Assembly (NCBI GenBank): GCA_025716855.1
Contig: JAIXMQ010000188.1
Span: forward strand, 1 to 14,858
Direction of reading: 5' to 3'
Length of the DNA stretch: 14,858 nucleotides
From: Pilaira anomala
Taxonomy: Eukaryota; Mucoromycota; Mucoromycetes; Mucorales; Mucoraceae
In this document: positions 1 through 7,612 of the stretch, one piece after another
Position numbering within the stretch: position 1 is the first letter of the stretch
How the letters are laid out: every line of letters begins with the position of its first letter
Notes under the pieces: model-generated
Seen by the model: only the letters and a program-made list of their open reading frames with translations
Database searches by the model: none
What the model was told of the DNA's origin: nothing
Translations under genes and position numbers: made by a program

Positions 1-79
1 ATTCAAGAAGACGTAAGTTATAAACTAATTTAGTTTATAACTCTATTACGTAGTTTATTTTAATTAGAAAGTAGAAAAG

Positions 80-87
80 TATAAATA
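80..87 (+). promoter_or_regulatory. TATA box in 5' LTR
   Basis: TATAAATA lies about 200 bp before the LTR end and is conserved in the 3' LTR at 7406-7413. It is a plausible U3 promoter element for the retrotransposon transcript. Confidence 0.55.
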
Positions 88-220
88 CCCTAACTTTTGT
101 ATAAATAAAAAAGATCATCTTTTATCTTCTATCCTAATTAACTTGTAACCTGTAAACTAGATCTTTAAATGTAAAGTTAAAGTCTTTTTATTTTATTTTA
201 TATTAAAGTAACGTAAAGGT

Positions 221-237
221 CACGTGAAGGTCACGTG
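221..237 (+). promoter_or_regulatory. Paired CACGTG E-boxes in 5' LTR
   Basis: CACGTG at 221-226 and again at 232-237, each within GGTCACGTG. Both are kept in the 3' LTR at 7549-7554 and 7560-7565. CACGTG is the core bound by bHLH factors such as Cbf1/USF types; regulation here is inferred. Confidence 0.45.
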
Positions 238-286
238 TGGTATCTTGGTAAACATCTTGTACTTGAAAGGATTTGAGATTGACAAT

Positions 287-300
287 TGGTAGCACTAGTG
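287..300 (+). promoter_or_regulatory. Primer-binding site
   Basis: TGGTAGCACTAGTG begins two bases after the LTR end at 284. Most LTR-retrotransposon PBSs begin TGG, pairing with the CCA end of a tRNA. The priming tRNA is not identified; an initiator-Met-like TACCA end would fit the first bases. Confidence 0.7.
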
Positions 301-329
301 TTTAAAGGAACTAGAATAACTATAAGAAA

Positions 330-943
330 ATGTCTGAATCAAAAGAAAAAATGGCTTCGTATGGAGATATGGCTGATTTGGTTGAAAACTTAACTAGGCT
401 TATACGGGAAGTAAATAAAAATAAAAATATCAAGGCTAAGGAACCTGAGTACTACTATGGTGTTCATGATGCAGTCAAAATCGATGGGTGGATTTCTGCG
501 GTAGAAAACTATGCAAATGTACAAGGAATGAATGATGATGAACTAGGAATTTATGCGGTTGGACTACTGAAAGATAAAGCTGATATATGGTACCGCACTG
601 TTGAAAAACCACAAGAAGGCGAACCCTCATTAGGCTGGCTTGAATTGAAAAGAGCATTGGTTGAATTTTTCTGTCCTGAAAATTCAGAACTAATTGCAAG
701 AGATAGAATTGCTAACTTAAAACAAACTGGTGATGTAAACAGTTACATCAACGCTTTTATGGATTGTAAACTGGCTATAAAAAACATGACTGATGAAGAA
801 GCATGCGATAAATTTATGCGTGGATCAACTGATGTACAAACAGCGGCTTATATGAGACAATGCTATGATGGAACTTTACGTACTGCTACAAGATAAGCAT
901 TGACTTTTGATAGCGCACATCATCAAGATGTTGGTCTTCGTCC
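330..943 (+). pseudogene. gag: Gag N-terminal and capsid-like part (interrupted)
   Basis: The frame opens at ATG 330, 30 bp after the PBS. It gives a 188-residue product with the look of a Retrotrans_gag (capsid) domain: helical, with the stretch around residues 105-150 (LELKRALVEFF, then NLKQTGDVNSYINAF) typical of fungal and plant gypsy Gag. A TAA at 894-896 stops it, but the same frame stays coding-like (ALTFDSAHHQDVG) up to 943, where a foreign solo LTR begins. Gag resumes in frame at 1317-1355 and again after 1743. The protein would form the virus-like particle and package element RNA. The stop and two insertions make this copy non-functional. Start choice is good: it is the first ATG after the PBS. 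Confidence 0.9.
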
Positions 944-1316
944 TGTTGTGATATAGAACAGATAATAGAGATAAAAGATATAAAAACTAGATAAGAAGTT
1001 TGAGACTGTTTACAAGTGTTTATTAAATGTAAAAAGTGTAGAATAAAAGTGAGAGAGATTGTATCTATTCTAATCTGAGAGGGTATTTATATTTCTTTAT
1101 TTTACAGACTACTGAGTTACATATATGATATCATAATAGAGTTTATACTAGTATGTTATCTGTTTCTACATTTCATACTAATTTAGTGTGTGAATCAACA
1201 TCTTTATCTTTTATATGTTTTTATGATTCAATAATAAACTTCCTATTTTATTAGATACTTAATCCCAGTATCTGGATGTAACCTTACTGCTTTCTTTACT
1301 ATGCTAGATCACCACA
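944..1316. mobile_element. Solo LTR 1 inserted in gag (copia-like ends)
   Basis: This 373-bp segment begins TGTTGTGATATAG and ends CTAGATCACCACA, whose reverse complement TGTGGTGATCTAG is an imperfect match, as in TG...CA LTRs. It is flanked by a 5-bp direct repeat CGTCC (939-943 and 1317-1321), the target duplication left by integrase. There is no internal retroelement coding, so it is a solo LTR left by LTR-LTR recombination. TGTTG...CA ends resemble Ty1/copia LTRs; the family is inferred. Orientation is not fixed. Confidence 0.85.
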
Positions 1317-1355
1317 CGTCCTGTTGTTCGTTCTGCCCCTGTTCAACAAACTCAA
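1317..1355 (+). pseudogene. gag: Gag middle fragment between two solo LTRs
   Basis: These 39 bases continue the gag frame (VVRSAPVQQTQ) when solo LTR 1 and one CGTCC copy are left out. They connect in the same way past solo LTR 2 to the zinc-knuckle part. Low-complexity Q/P linkers of this kind are common between capsid and nucleocapsid. Confidence 0.8.
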
Positions 1356-1743
1356 TGATAAATATGTTCAAATAAGCAACGTTAGATTTGTTGAAAGTCT
1401 TAAAATATAAGATTAGGGTTTTATTTATGAGAAAAAAGAGGATGTATTTATACTAAAATAAAAGAGTGGAAAAGAGTCTGGTTCTTTGACAGTAGATTTG
1501 ACAGTCTTGGATCGAGAAGTAATTTATGTGTTACACACATAAATTTATGAGTTGATAATTTAAGCTTTTGAGGAAAAGACCAAATATGGGTTTAAGCGTT
1601 TTTGTATTCCTGAAATATTCAGATGGAGCTTTGCGATACTGGGATATAAATTATTAATCAGAAATAATGTATAATGTCAGATAGAAGGTGGAGACACCTC
1701 TAAATAGTAATCAATGATAAAGATATATATCTGGTATATATCA
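1356..1743. mobile_element. Solo LTR 2 inserted in gag (different family)
   Basis: A 388-bp segment starts TGATAAATATG and ends GGTATATATCA, with matching inverted termini TGATA/TATCA. It is flanked by the 5-bp direct repeat CTCAA (1351-1355 and 1744-1748). It is unrelated by eye to solo LTR 1 or to the host LTR. It contains a perfect 11-bp hairpin, AATTTATGTGT (1521-1531) with its complement at 1535-1545. No coding is visible, so it is a solo LTR. Confidence 0.85.
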
Positions 1744-2129
1744 CTCAATACGTAAACGATCCCATGGAACTTGAATGGATTGATAACCGTCAACGCAATA
1801 AAAATCGTTTTAATGGAAATTTTAATAATGAATATAGAAAGAATAATTATCGAAGTGGTGGTAACTATAACAAACAACGGAATGGTGAAAGTACTTCTGG
1901 AAAATGTTTCTTTTGTGGAAAAAGCGGTCATATCAAGCGTTTTTGTAGTGAAAGACTGAACGAAATAAAAAAACTTGGATGAATCAAGAAGTCGTAGACA
2001 CGGACACTCTGTGAATTTAATTGATGAAAACCATGATGATGATGCCGGTGATAATGAAAAAAACAATAATAAAGCTATTGATTTTGACCCTTACTTTTTA
2101 GAACCTTTTGAAAATAACATAAATTTTAA
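1744..2129 (+). pseudogene. gag: Gag C-terminal part with CCHC zinc knuckle
   Basis: Coding resumes in the gag frame after the CTCAA duplicate (YVNDPMELEW). A basic, N/R-rich stretch follows, then a zinc knuckle CFFCGKSGHIKRFC (Cys-X2-Cys-X4-His-X4-Cys, about 1908-1949), the nucleocapsid RNA-binding motif. The frame ends at TGA 1980-1982, but shifting by one base in the A7 run 1967-1973 opens an acidic Asp/Asn-rich segment (LDESRSRRHGHSVNLIDENH) to about 2126. A second shift near 2127-2132 leads into the protease frame. Either shift could in principle be a programmed gag-pol frameshift; decay is the simpler reading in this damaged copy. Confidence 0.85.
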
Positions 2130-3030
2130 AGTATTCCTAAAATTACTGAGTTAATGCCTATTGTGTATCCTACCACTGATCTCAATGAAGAATTTAATCA
2201 TCTATTTGAATTGAATTCTGTAACTACAACTCTTCCCTTGTATAACGGTACATGCAATGAACAAGATATCCAAGTATTGATTGATTCCGGTGCAAGCGAA
2301 AATTATGTGTCCCCTCAAGTTATCAAGAATGATCAAGAATTAATCCCTGTTTTTAATCGAAAAGTTGAAACTGCCGGTGGTGAAGTATCTGAAATCAAAT
2401 ATAAAACAAATCTTCAAGTGAAATTAAATGGTTACAACACTACTGTTTTGGCGTATGTATTCCCAACGAAGTTCGACTTAATTTTGGGAAGATCATGGTT
2501 AAAGCAAGAAGAACCTACTCCTGATTGGTCAACGGATACATGGTATTTAAATAAGGGAAGTATAATGTTAAAACCAAAAGAGCAAAGAGATAAAAAACAT
2601 TCGTCACTCACCTCTATATCTGATCTTAGTTACATAATCTCTCACAAGCAAGCTGATCGATATTTGAAGAAAGGTGCGGATGGTTTTTTACTCTGTATTC
2701 AAGATTCTACTATTCAAAATTGCAAGGCTATAAAAAATGATGGTGATAATGAATATTGGAATAAGCTGATTCAAGAATTTGATGAAATCTTTAAAACCGA
2801 ATTACCTGGTTTACCCTCTGATTATGGAATACATCATATCATTAATACTGGTGAAGCAAGACCTGTGTCAAGACCTCCATTCAAAATGTCACCTCTAGAA
2901 TTGGATGAATTAAAAAAACAGATTCAAGAACTTTTGGAATTAGGTCTCATAAAGCCTAGTAATTCTCCTTGGGGAGCTCCTGTGTTATTCGTACGAAAAA
3001 AGCCAGATACTGGATCGAAAGAGCCTGGTA
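2130..3030 (+). pseudogene. pol: Pol: protease and N-terminal reverse transcriptase
   Basis: The frame is open from about 2130; the first ATG is 2154. The aspartic protease has the catalytic triad in VLIDSGASENYV (Asp codon 2283-2285) and the downstream ILGRSWL motif (about 2472-2492). The RT fingers follow: LPSDYGIHHIINTGEARPVSRPPF, then LLELGLIKPSNSPWGAPV and LFVRKKP. This is the standard Ty3/gypsy entry into RT. The frame breaks at 3030, where the MITE composite is inserted; residues encoded after that in the open frame (VHLFLNRIF...) are MITE sequence. The RT palm continues at 4332. Protease would process Gag-Pol in the particle; RT copies the RNA. Confidence 0.93.
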
Positions 3031-3626
3031 TAGTGCATCTATTTTTAAATCGAATTTTTTTAAAAAACGGACATTCCCAGTTTTTGGGTTTAAACTCAGT
3101 TTATATATAAAAAAGTTACTAATTTAGGAAGTTCTCACAGCTTTTGATAGTTTAAACCAATAAAACACATTTAAATTTTTTGTTTGAACTCATATAATGT
3201 GAGTAAATATTTTTTTATTGAATCAAATGAAGTTAATCATGTGATTATAAGATTTGGAGAACTTCTTCAACCCCAGTTTTGTAGATGTCTATATCTGAAG
3301 CCTTTTCCTGTAACATTTTAAACATTGGTGTGACCACATACTGCAATATCATGTGTTACTACTGCTCTGATATGAACTTTGGTTGCCCAAATAGCCGGAC
3401 ATTTTCGAGTCGGCCCTGCTATTAAGTCGATATTTTATCAACTTATTTTGAAATTTTTTGTTTTCAAAATTAAATATCTATTTTCATACATATCTTTAAC
3501 AGGTCTAATTTAAAAGATCTATGTTCATTCTAAATGATTAAATTACTTTTTTTGGTAGAAAATTTGCAGTTTTATAAAAAAAATTAGCTAGGGCTAAAAA
3601 TTTTTGATTTAAGAATAGATGCACTG
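3031..3626 (+). mobile_element. Tc1/mariner-like MITE copy 1 (596 bp)
   Basis: Terminal inverted repeats TAGTGCATCTATT... and ...AATAGATGCACTG, about 24 bp long, with TA on both sides. The first base is T where the other copies have C. CAGTG ends with TA duplication fit Tc1/mariner (IS630) superfamily MITEs. There is no intact transposase. On the minus strand it carries a decayed version of the open frame described for copy 2 (stop at 3233-3235), broken here by an extra base. Confidence 0.9.
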
Positions 3627-3735
3627 TATAGAAAAGAATATATATTATTGATACAAGAAGGGAAGAAAAAAAAAAGGGGGCATAAGTATATATATTGTTG
3701 ATACAAGAAGCGAAGTTAGAAAAAAAAAGGACATA
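3627..3735. repeat. Spacer between MITEs with a 50-bp direct repeat
   Basis: A-rich spacer holding two near-identical 25-mers, 3641-3665 and 3691-3715 (TATATTATTGATACAAGAAG and TATATTGTTGATACAAGAAG, then GGAAG or CGAAG), 50 bp apart, each followed by an A-run. It matches no retrotransposon coding and was presumably carried in from the donor site of the composite. Confidence 0.75.
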
Positions 3736-4329
3736 CAGTGCATCTATTCTTAAATCGAATTTTTTTAAAAAACGGACATTCTCAGTTTTTGGGTTTAAAC
3801 TCAGTTTTCATATAAAAAAGTTACTATTTAGGAAACTCTCACAGCTTTTTATAGTTTAAACCAATAAAACACTTTTAAATTTTCTGTCTGAACTCATATA
3901 ATATGAGTAAATAATTTTTTATTGAATCAAAAGAAGTTAATCATGTGATTTTAAAATTTGGAGAACTTCTTCAATCCCAATTTTGTTGATGTCTATATCT
4001 GAAGCCTCTTCCTGTAACATTTTAAAATTGGTGTAACCATATACTGCAATATCATTGGCTGATACTGCTCTGATATGAATTTTGGTTGCCAAAATAGCTG
4101 GACATTTTCTAGTCGGCCCTGCTGTTACGTCGATATTTTATCAACTTATTTTGAAATTTTTTTTTATCAAAATTAAATTTCTGTTTTCATACATATCTTT
4201 AACAGATTTAATTTAAAAGATATATGTTTATTATAAATGATTAAATTACTTTTTTTGGTAGTAAATTTACATTTTTTTAAAAAAAAGTAGCTAGGGCTAA
4301 AAATTTTCGATTTAAGAATAGATGCACTG
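3736..4329 (+). mobile_element. Tc1/mariner-like MITE copy 2 (594 bp)
   Basis: Starts CAGTGCATCTATTCTTAAAT after TA (3734-3735) and ends with its inverted repeat before TA (4330-4331). It is very similar along its length to copies 1 and 3, with scattered substitutions and small indels. Confidence 0.92.
3937..4137 (-). pseudogene. Coding-like relic inside the MITE, minus strand
   Basis: In copy 2 the minus strand is open for 66 codons and ends at TAA (3937-3939). It contains AGPTRKCPAILATKIHIRAV and, near the end, EEVLQILKSHD. Copies 1 and 3 hold the same reading, with conservative and synonymous changes, but each has one extra base after the GYTN-like segment. A TAG or CAG preceded by an AT-rich tract sits just upstream of AGPTR in all three, as an intron acceptor would. 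I do not recognise the family. It could be the tail of a captured host gene or of the parent element's own gene, or a chance open frame. Confidence 0.4.
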
Positions 4330-4331
4330 TA

Positions 4332-4610
4332 GATTAAGAATGTGTATTGACTACAGAGCTTTGAATAAACTTACTGTTAAAGATTCATCGAGTATACCTC
4401 GCCCGGATGAGTGTTTAGAACGTTTAGCAGGTGCAAAATATTTTACAAGTATTGATCTCAAGTCTGGTTACCATCAGTTACGAATTGCTGAAGAAGATGT
4501 TGATAAAACTGCTTTCAACGCACGTTATAGTAAATTCGCGTTTCTCGTACTTCCTTTTGGATTATCAAACGCTTCACCAACTTTTCAAAGGTTAATGAAT
4601 GAAGTTCTTG
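4332..4610 (+). pseudogene. pol: Pol: reverse transcriptase palm, first part
   Basis: RT coding resumes straight after the TA duplicate: LRMCIDYRALNKLTV, then YFTSIDLKSGYHQLRI (RT motif with the first catalytic Asp in SIDL), TAFNARYSKFAFLVLPFGLSNASPTFQRLMN. The open frame begins upstream within the MITE end, which is an artefact. A one-base loss near 4609-4612 moves the frame, so the annotated stop at 4634-4636 is a consequence of the shift. Confidence 0.93.
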
Positions 4611-4826
4611 TGATTGTTTGGATAAATTCGCTTTAGTTTATTTTGATGATATATTAATTTGGAGTGATGATCTGGAACAACATAAGAAACATGTTCGACA
4701 TGTTTTGGAATTATTGAAGAAGAACAAACTGATTGTAAACTTAAAAAAATGTAATTTTGGGAAAAGGAGCTCACTTTTGTCGGATTTCATATTTCAAGTT
4801 CAGGTGTCAAGCCTAGCCCTGAGAAG
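4611..4826 (+). pseudogene. pol: Pol: RT catalytic YFDD region
   Basis: Frame carrying DKFALVYFDDILIWSDD, with the RT active-site box YFDD at 4639-4650 intact, followed by HVLELLKKNKLIVNLKKCNFG (thumb side). One A appears lost in the run 4762-4765: reading on in the original frame gives nonsense, while a one-base shift gives the expected ELTFVGFHISSSG-type sequence leading straight into the next segment. Confidence 0.92.
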
Positions 4827-5957
4827 GTGAAGGTGTTAAATAATTGGCCAAAATTAACAAATGTGCAAGAAGTTAGACAATTCATCGGGTTTGCACAATT
4901 TTACAAAAGATTTATTAAAGATTTTGCTAGTATTGCTGCACCTTTAACAGATCTTACTCGTGGAACTGGTCATAAGAAACGTCCTATAACGTGGAGTGAT
5001 GAATGCCAACAAAGTTTTGATACTTTAAAAAAAATACTTGCCTCTAGTCCTGTATTAAAGATTGTGGATATGGATAAACCTTTTAAGATTGAAGTTGATG
5101 CTTCAGATCGTGGATGTGGTGCTGTTCTTTACCAACCAGATGATGACCCCGCTTTACCTTGGCACCCAATTTGTTTTGAATCAAAGAAGTTTACGTTAAG
5201 TGAATCCCGTATGCCTGCTCAAGAAAAAGAATTACTTTGTATAATCCATGCTTTACGAAAATGGAGATGTTATGTCGATGGTTGTCCTGCTGGTTATACA
5301 GTTTACTCTGATCACATGCCTCTACAGTATTTCAGATCCAAAGAAAACCCTCCAAGTCGACTTGTACGATGGATAAATGAAATTGAAGCTATGAGTCCAA
5401 CCATAGTGTATAAAGCAGGAAAAGATAATCAAATTGCTGATGTTCTATCTCGTATGAATTATGCTTCTGAAGAAATGGCTCCTGAAGAAGAAGTAATGGA
5501 ACCTGATATGTTGTATGCTGCCTGGGACAAGTTACCTCCACTGTTACGTGCTGATTGGCCATTGTTATTATTTTCAAGGGATAAGGTAAGATCTGATGAG
5601 ATTAACAACTTGTTAAACAAAGAACAAAGTAACTTCAGTATTATTGCAAATCGCATTTTTAGACATGTCAAATTTAAAAATAACGATCACATCCATAATG
5701 TACCTTATTTACCATTTGAAGAACGTGCCGATACACTTGCCAAATACCATGAATCTCTAGGTCATGCTGGAATCAAGACTATTCTTCATTATATGCTTAC
5801 TCGATTCTGGTGGCCTGGTATAAAACAAGATGTTATTGAATGGTTGAAACTTTGTCTTGGATGTCAATTGAATAGTAAAAAAGGCCTAGCTCATAAAGAT
5901 GTCATGCACCCATTAAAGGTCCCGTCTGCATTTGATCGTTGGCACTTGGATTTTTAG
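4766..5957 (+). pseudogene. pol: Pol: RT connection, RNase H, integrase zinc finger
   Basis: This is the longest surviving frame (ATG 4827; coding is continuous from about 4766). Residues counted from that ATG: RT connection VRQFIGFAQFYKRFI (16-30); RNase H with acidic residues in EVDASD (D91), QEKELLCII (E135), VYSDH (D162) and QIADVLSRM (D205); integrase HHCC zinc finger with H308, H313, C343, C346; then the start of the integrase core, FDRWHLDF, whose D375 is the first acid of the DDE triad. The stop TAG at 5955-5957 follows directly and comes from an indel just after that Asp, because core coding continues in another frame from about 5956. All RNase H and zinc ligands remain. Confidence 0.94.
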
Positions 5958-6823
5958 ACCTACCCACTTCTACAAAAGGGAATCGTTGTTTGTTAATTGG
6001 TGTCAATTATGCTACTAACTGGTGTGTTGCTCGTGCTATGCCTATTGCTTCTGCTGAAAATGTAGCTGATTTCCTATATGAAGAGATTGTAATGAACTTT
6101 GGTTGTTTCTCTGAATTGATAACGGATCGTGGTAGTAATCTCTGTAGCAATTTATTAAAAGAATATTAAAAGCGAGTCGGTAACAAACATAAATTGACAA
6201 GTGCATATCATCCCCGTACTAATTCTAAGGTTGAACGTTTTAATGGGGTAATAAAACAAATGTTACGTAAATACACAAATGGTGCCATACATTGTTGGGA
6301 TGATTTCGTGCATGCTGCATTGTGGGCCTGTCGTATCCGTATCCATACTACCACTGGTTTCAGCCCTTATTATCTTACGTATGGTCGACAACCTCGATTA
6401 CCTGGTGATGTAATGCGTCCTTATATTGATTCAAGTACTCTGAAGGATCCAAGAACTGTAGCGGATTTTACGTCTCGGGAACTGGTTGACCTTGGTCAAG
6501 ATCGTGCTGCAGCTGAATTTCGTATGAAGGCCATGGCTGAAAAAGATAAATCACGTTGGGATGCAGCCATAAAACCTTTATCATTTGAAACTGGCGATAT
6601 GGTAATGTTAACTAATGAAGGAAAATACGGATTAGAACCAACTTTTAAAGGTCCTTATTTGGTTGTTCAAGCTTTCCCTGAATTTGGAACTTACAAATTA
6701 GAAACAATTGCGGGTGAACCGTTGAAATCGCTTGTTCACGTTGATCGACTGAAAGCTGCAAATGGTCCTAAACCTAATGAACCCTGGTTTAATCCTACAG
6801 AAACAAGAAGAGAATGGCGTTAG
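5956..6823 (+). pseudogene. pol: Pol: integrase catalytic core and GPY C-terminal domain
   Basis: One frame (about 5956-6820) is broken by TAA at 6167-6169, probably a Leu TTA codon changed at one base, because coding continues at once in frame (KRVGNKHKLTSAYHP). The second acid is in ELITDRGSN and the third in RTNSKVERFNG. Counting the stop as one residue there are exactly 35 positions between them, the DD35E spacing of retroviral-type integrases. The C-terminal domain has FKGPYLVV, the GPY/F module. The stop TAG at 6821-6823 is followed in the same frame by more open coding-like sequence, so it may be another nonsense change. The integrase would insert cDNA into chromosomes. Confidence 0.94.
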
Positions 6824-7351
6824 TTTGAAAAAGAATCTGGAACTCAAGTATTACAACCGAAACTAATATTACCTCCTGTTGCTGAAGAAAGTGAAATTAA
6901 TGATTTTATTGATCCAATTGAAACTCCAATTCATGCAAAATTTCAAGAAACCTCAAGCCCTATATCTGATCCTATTACTCAAGAAACAACTCTGGATGAT
7001 GATGAAATTATTAATGAAATTGTTGATAAGCATGATAAAGATGAAAGTCATAAGCAAAATGATAACCTAGATGACGATGTTTCAATGGATGGATCCAAAA
7101 ATTTTTCAGATTCGGTCGGCTCTTCTACAGGTGTTCAGGGACGAACACAGAGCCTAGGGGGGGCTAATGTCAAGGTTGGTCCGGTGAGTCCGGTGGAAGC
7201 TACAAGAAAACCTATTACATCATTCAACACTGACATAATGGAAGTAACAAAAACTAAAAGAAGGTTTAAGCCAAAGGTTCCAAAGACTAGACCATTCAAG
7301 AAAACAAAACTAAATTTGATCACGAGTAATTCAAGAAGACGTAACTTATAA
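6824..7351 (+). pseudogene. pol: Pol C-terminal tail: acidic linker then basic end
   Basis: In frame with the integrase past the TAG at 6821-6823 there is an uninterrupted frame to TAA 7349-7351. The first half is very acidic (TLDDDEIINEIVDKHDKDES). The last about 40 residues are strongly basic (KTKRRFKPKVPKTRPFKKTK) and the frame ends inside the 3' LTR. No chromodomain signature is visible. Such a tail may bind chromatin or direct nuclear import; this is inference. The ATG at 7085 is internal. Confidence 0.65.
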
Positions 7352-7612
7352 ACTAATTTAGTTTATAACTATTACGTAGTTTATTTTAATTAGAAATTAG
7401 AAAAGTATAAATACCCTAACTTTTGTATAAATAAAAAAGGATCATCTTTTATCTTCTATCCTAATAACTTGTAACCTGTAAACTAGATCTTTAACTGTAA
7501 AGTTAAAGTCTTTTTTTATTTTATATTATATTAAAGTAACGTGAAGGCCACGTGAAGGTCACGTGTGGTATCTTGGTAAACATCTTGTACTTGAAAGGAT
7601 TTGAGGTTGACA
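7317..7612 (+). repeat. 3' LTR of the gypsy element
   Basis: Direct repeat of 1-284 over 7329-7612. The TG at 7317-7318 and the CA at 7611-7612 give a canonical TG...CA LTR of about 296 bp. The start is inferred because the left copy is cut. No strong polypurine tract is seen just upstream; the nearest purine-rich run is at about 7299-7312. The last pol reading frame runs into this LTR and stops at 7349-7351. Confidence 0.9.
7406..7413 (+). promoter_or_regulatory. TATA box in 3' LTR
   Basis: TATAAATA, the counterpart of the 5' LTR box at 80-87. If active it could drive transcription into 7613 and beyond. Confidence 0.45.

Larger units (their letters stand above)
1..284 (+). repeat. 5' LTR of the gypsy element (left edge truncated)
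   Basis: This aligns colinearly with 7329-7612. The copies separate after TTGACA, so the LTR ends in CA at 284. If the right copy starts at TGATCACG (7317), about 12 bp are missing here. The first bases hold a nested inverted repeat: 11-bp arms TTATAAACTAA (18-28) and its complement (30-40), inside ACGTAA (11-16) and TTACGT (46-51). Confidence 0.95.
3031..4329. mobile_element. Composite MITE-spacer-MITE insertion in RT
   Basis: Two copies of one TA-flanked inverted-repeat element in the same orientation surround 109 bp of non-RT DNA. The outer ends abut RT coding with TA at 3029-3030 and TA at 4330-4331. Leaving out the block and one TA puts RT coding back in the correct frame without loss of a base. 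The simplest reading is a single insertion of the whole block as one unit using the outermost termini. Two independent insertions would leave RT sequence between the copies, and none is seen. Confidence 0.85.
1..7612 (+). mobile_element. Degenerate Ty3/gypsy LTR retrotransposon with nested insertions
   Basis: Two direct LTR copies enclose gag, protease, RT, RNase H and integrase in the Ty3/gypsy order (integrase after RNase H). A GPY-type integrase C-terminal module suggests a chromovirus-like lineage, but no chromodomain is visible. Without its three insertions and their extra TSD copies, the part in the window is about 5.54 kb, normal for the group. By eye the LTRs differ by roughly 6-7 substitutions plus a few small indels over 284 bp, so the insertion is old but not ancient. 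Stops and single-base frameshifts occur throughout, so this copy is not autonomous. The left end lies outside the window, so the host target duplication cannot be checked. The family is clear from motifs; the exact lineage is inference. Confidence 0.96.

Noticed and set aside
475..699. Minus-strand frame opposite gag
   Set aside because: Antisense shadow of clear gag coding with no domain character.
944..1316. Reading this segment as a Mutator-like element with a 10-11 bp duplication (CGTCCTGTTGT)
   Set aside because: The longer match is explained by chance identity of the LTR start TGTTGT with the gag sequence after the site; a 5-bp duplication with TG...CA ends is simpler.
1677..2066. 129-residue minus-strand frame
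   Set aside because: Crosses the solo LTR 2 boundary and the antisense of the zinc-knuckle region; Ile/Thr-rich shadow.
5389..5671. Two minus-strand frames opposite RNase H and integrase
   Set aside because: Antisense shadows of well-supported pol coding.
6879..7070. Met/Leu/Lys-rich plus-strand frame
   Set aside because: Alternative frame of the acidic Pol tail; the acidic frame is continuous with integrase and fits better.
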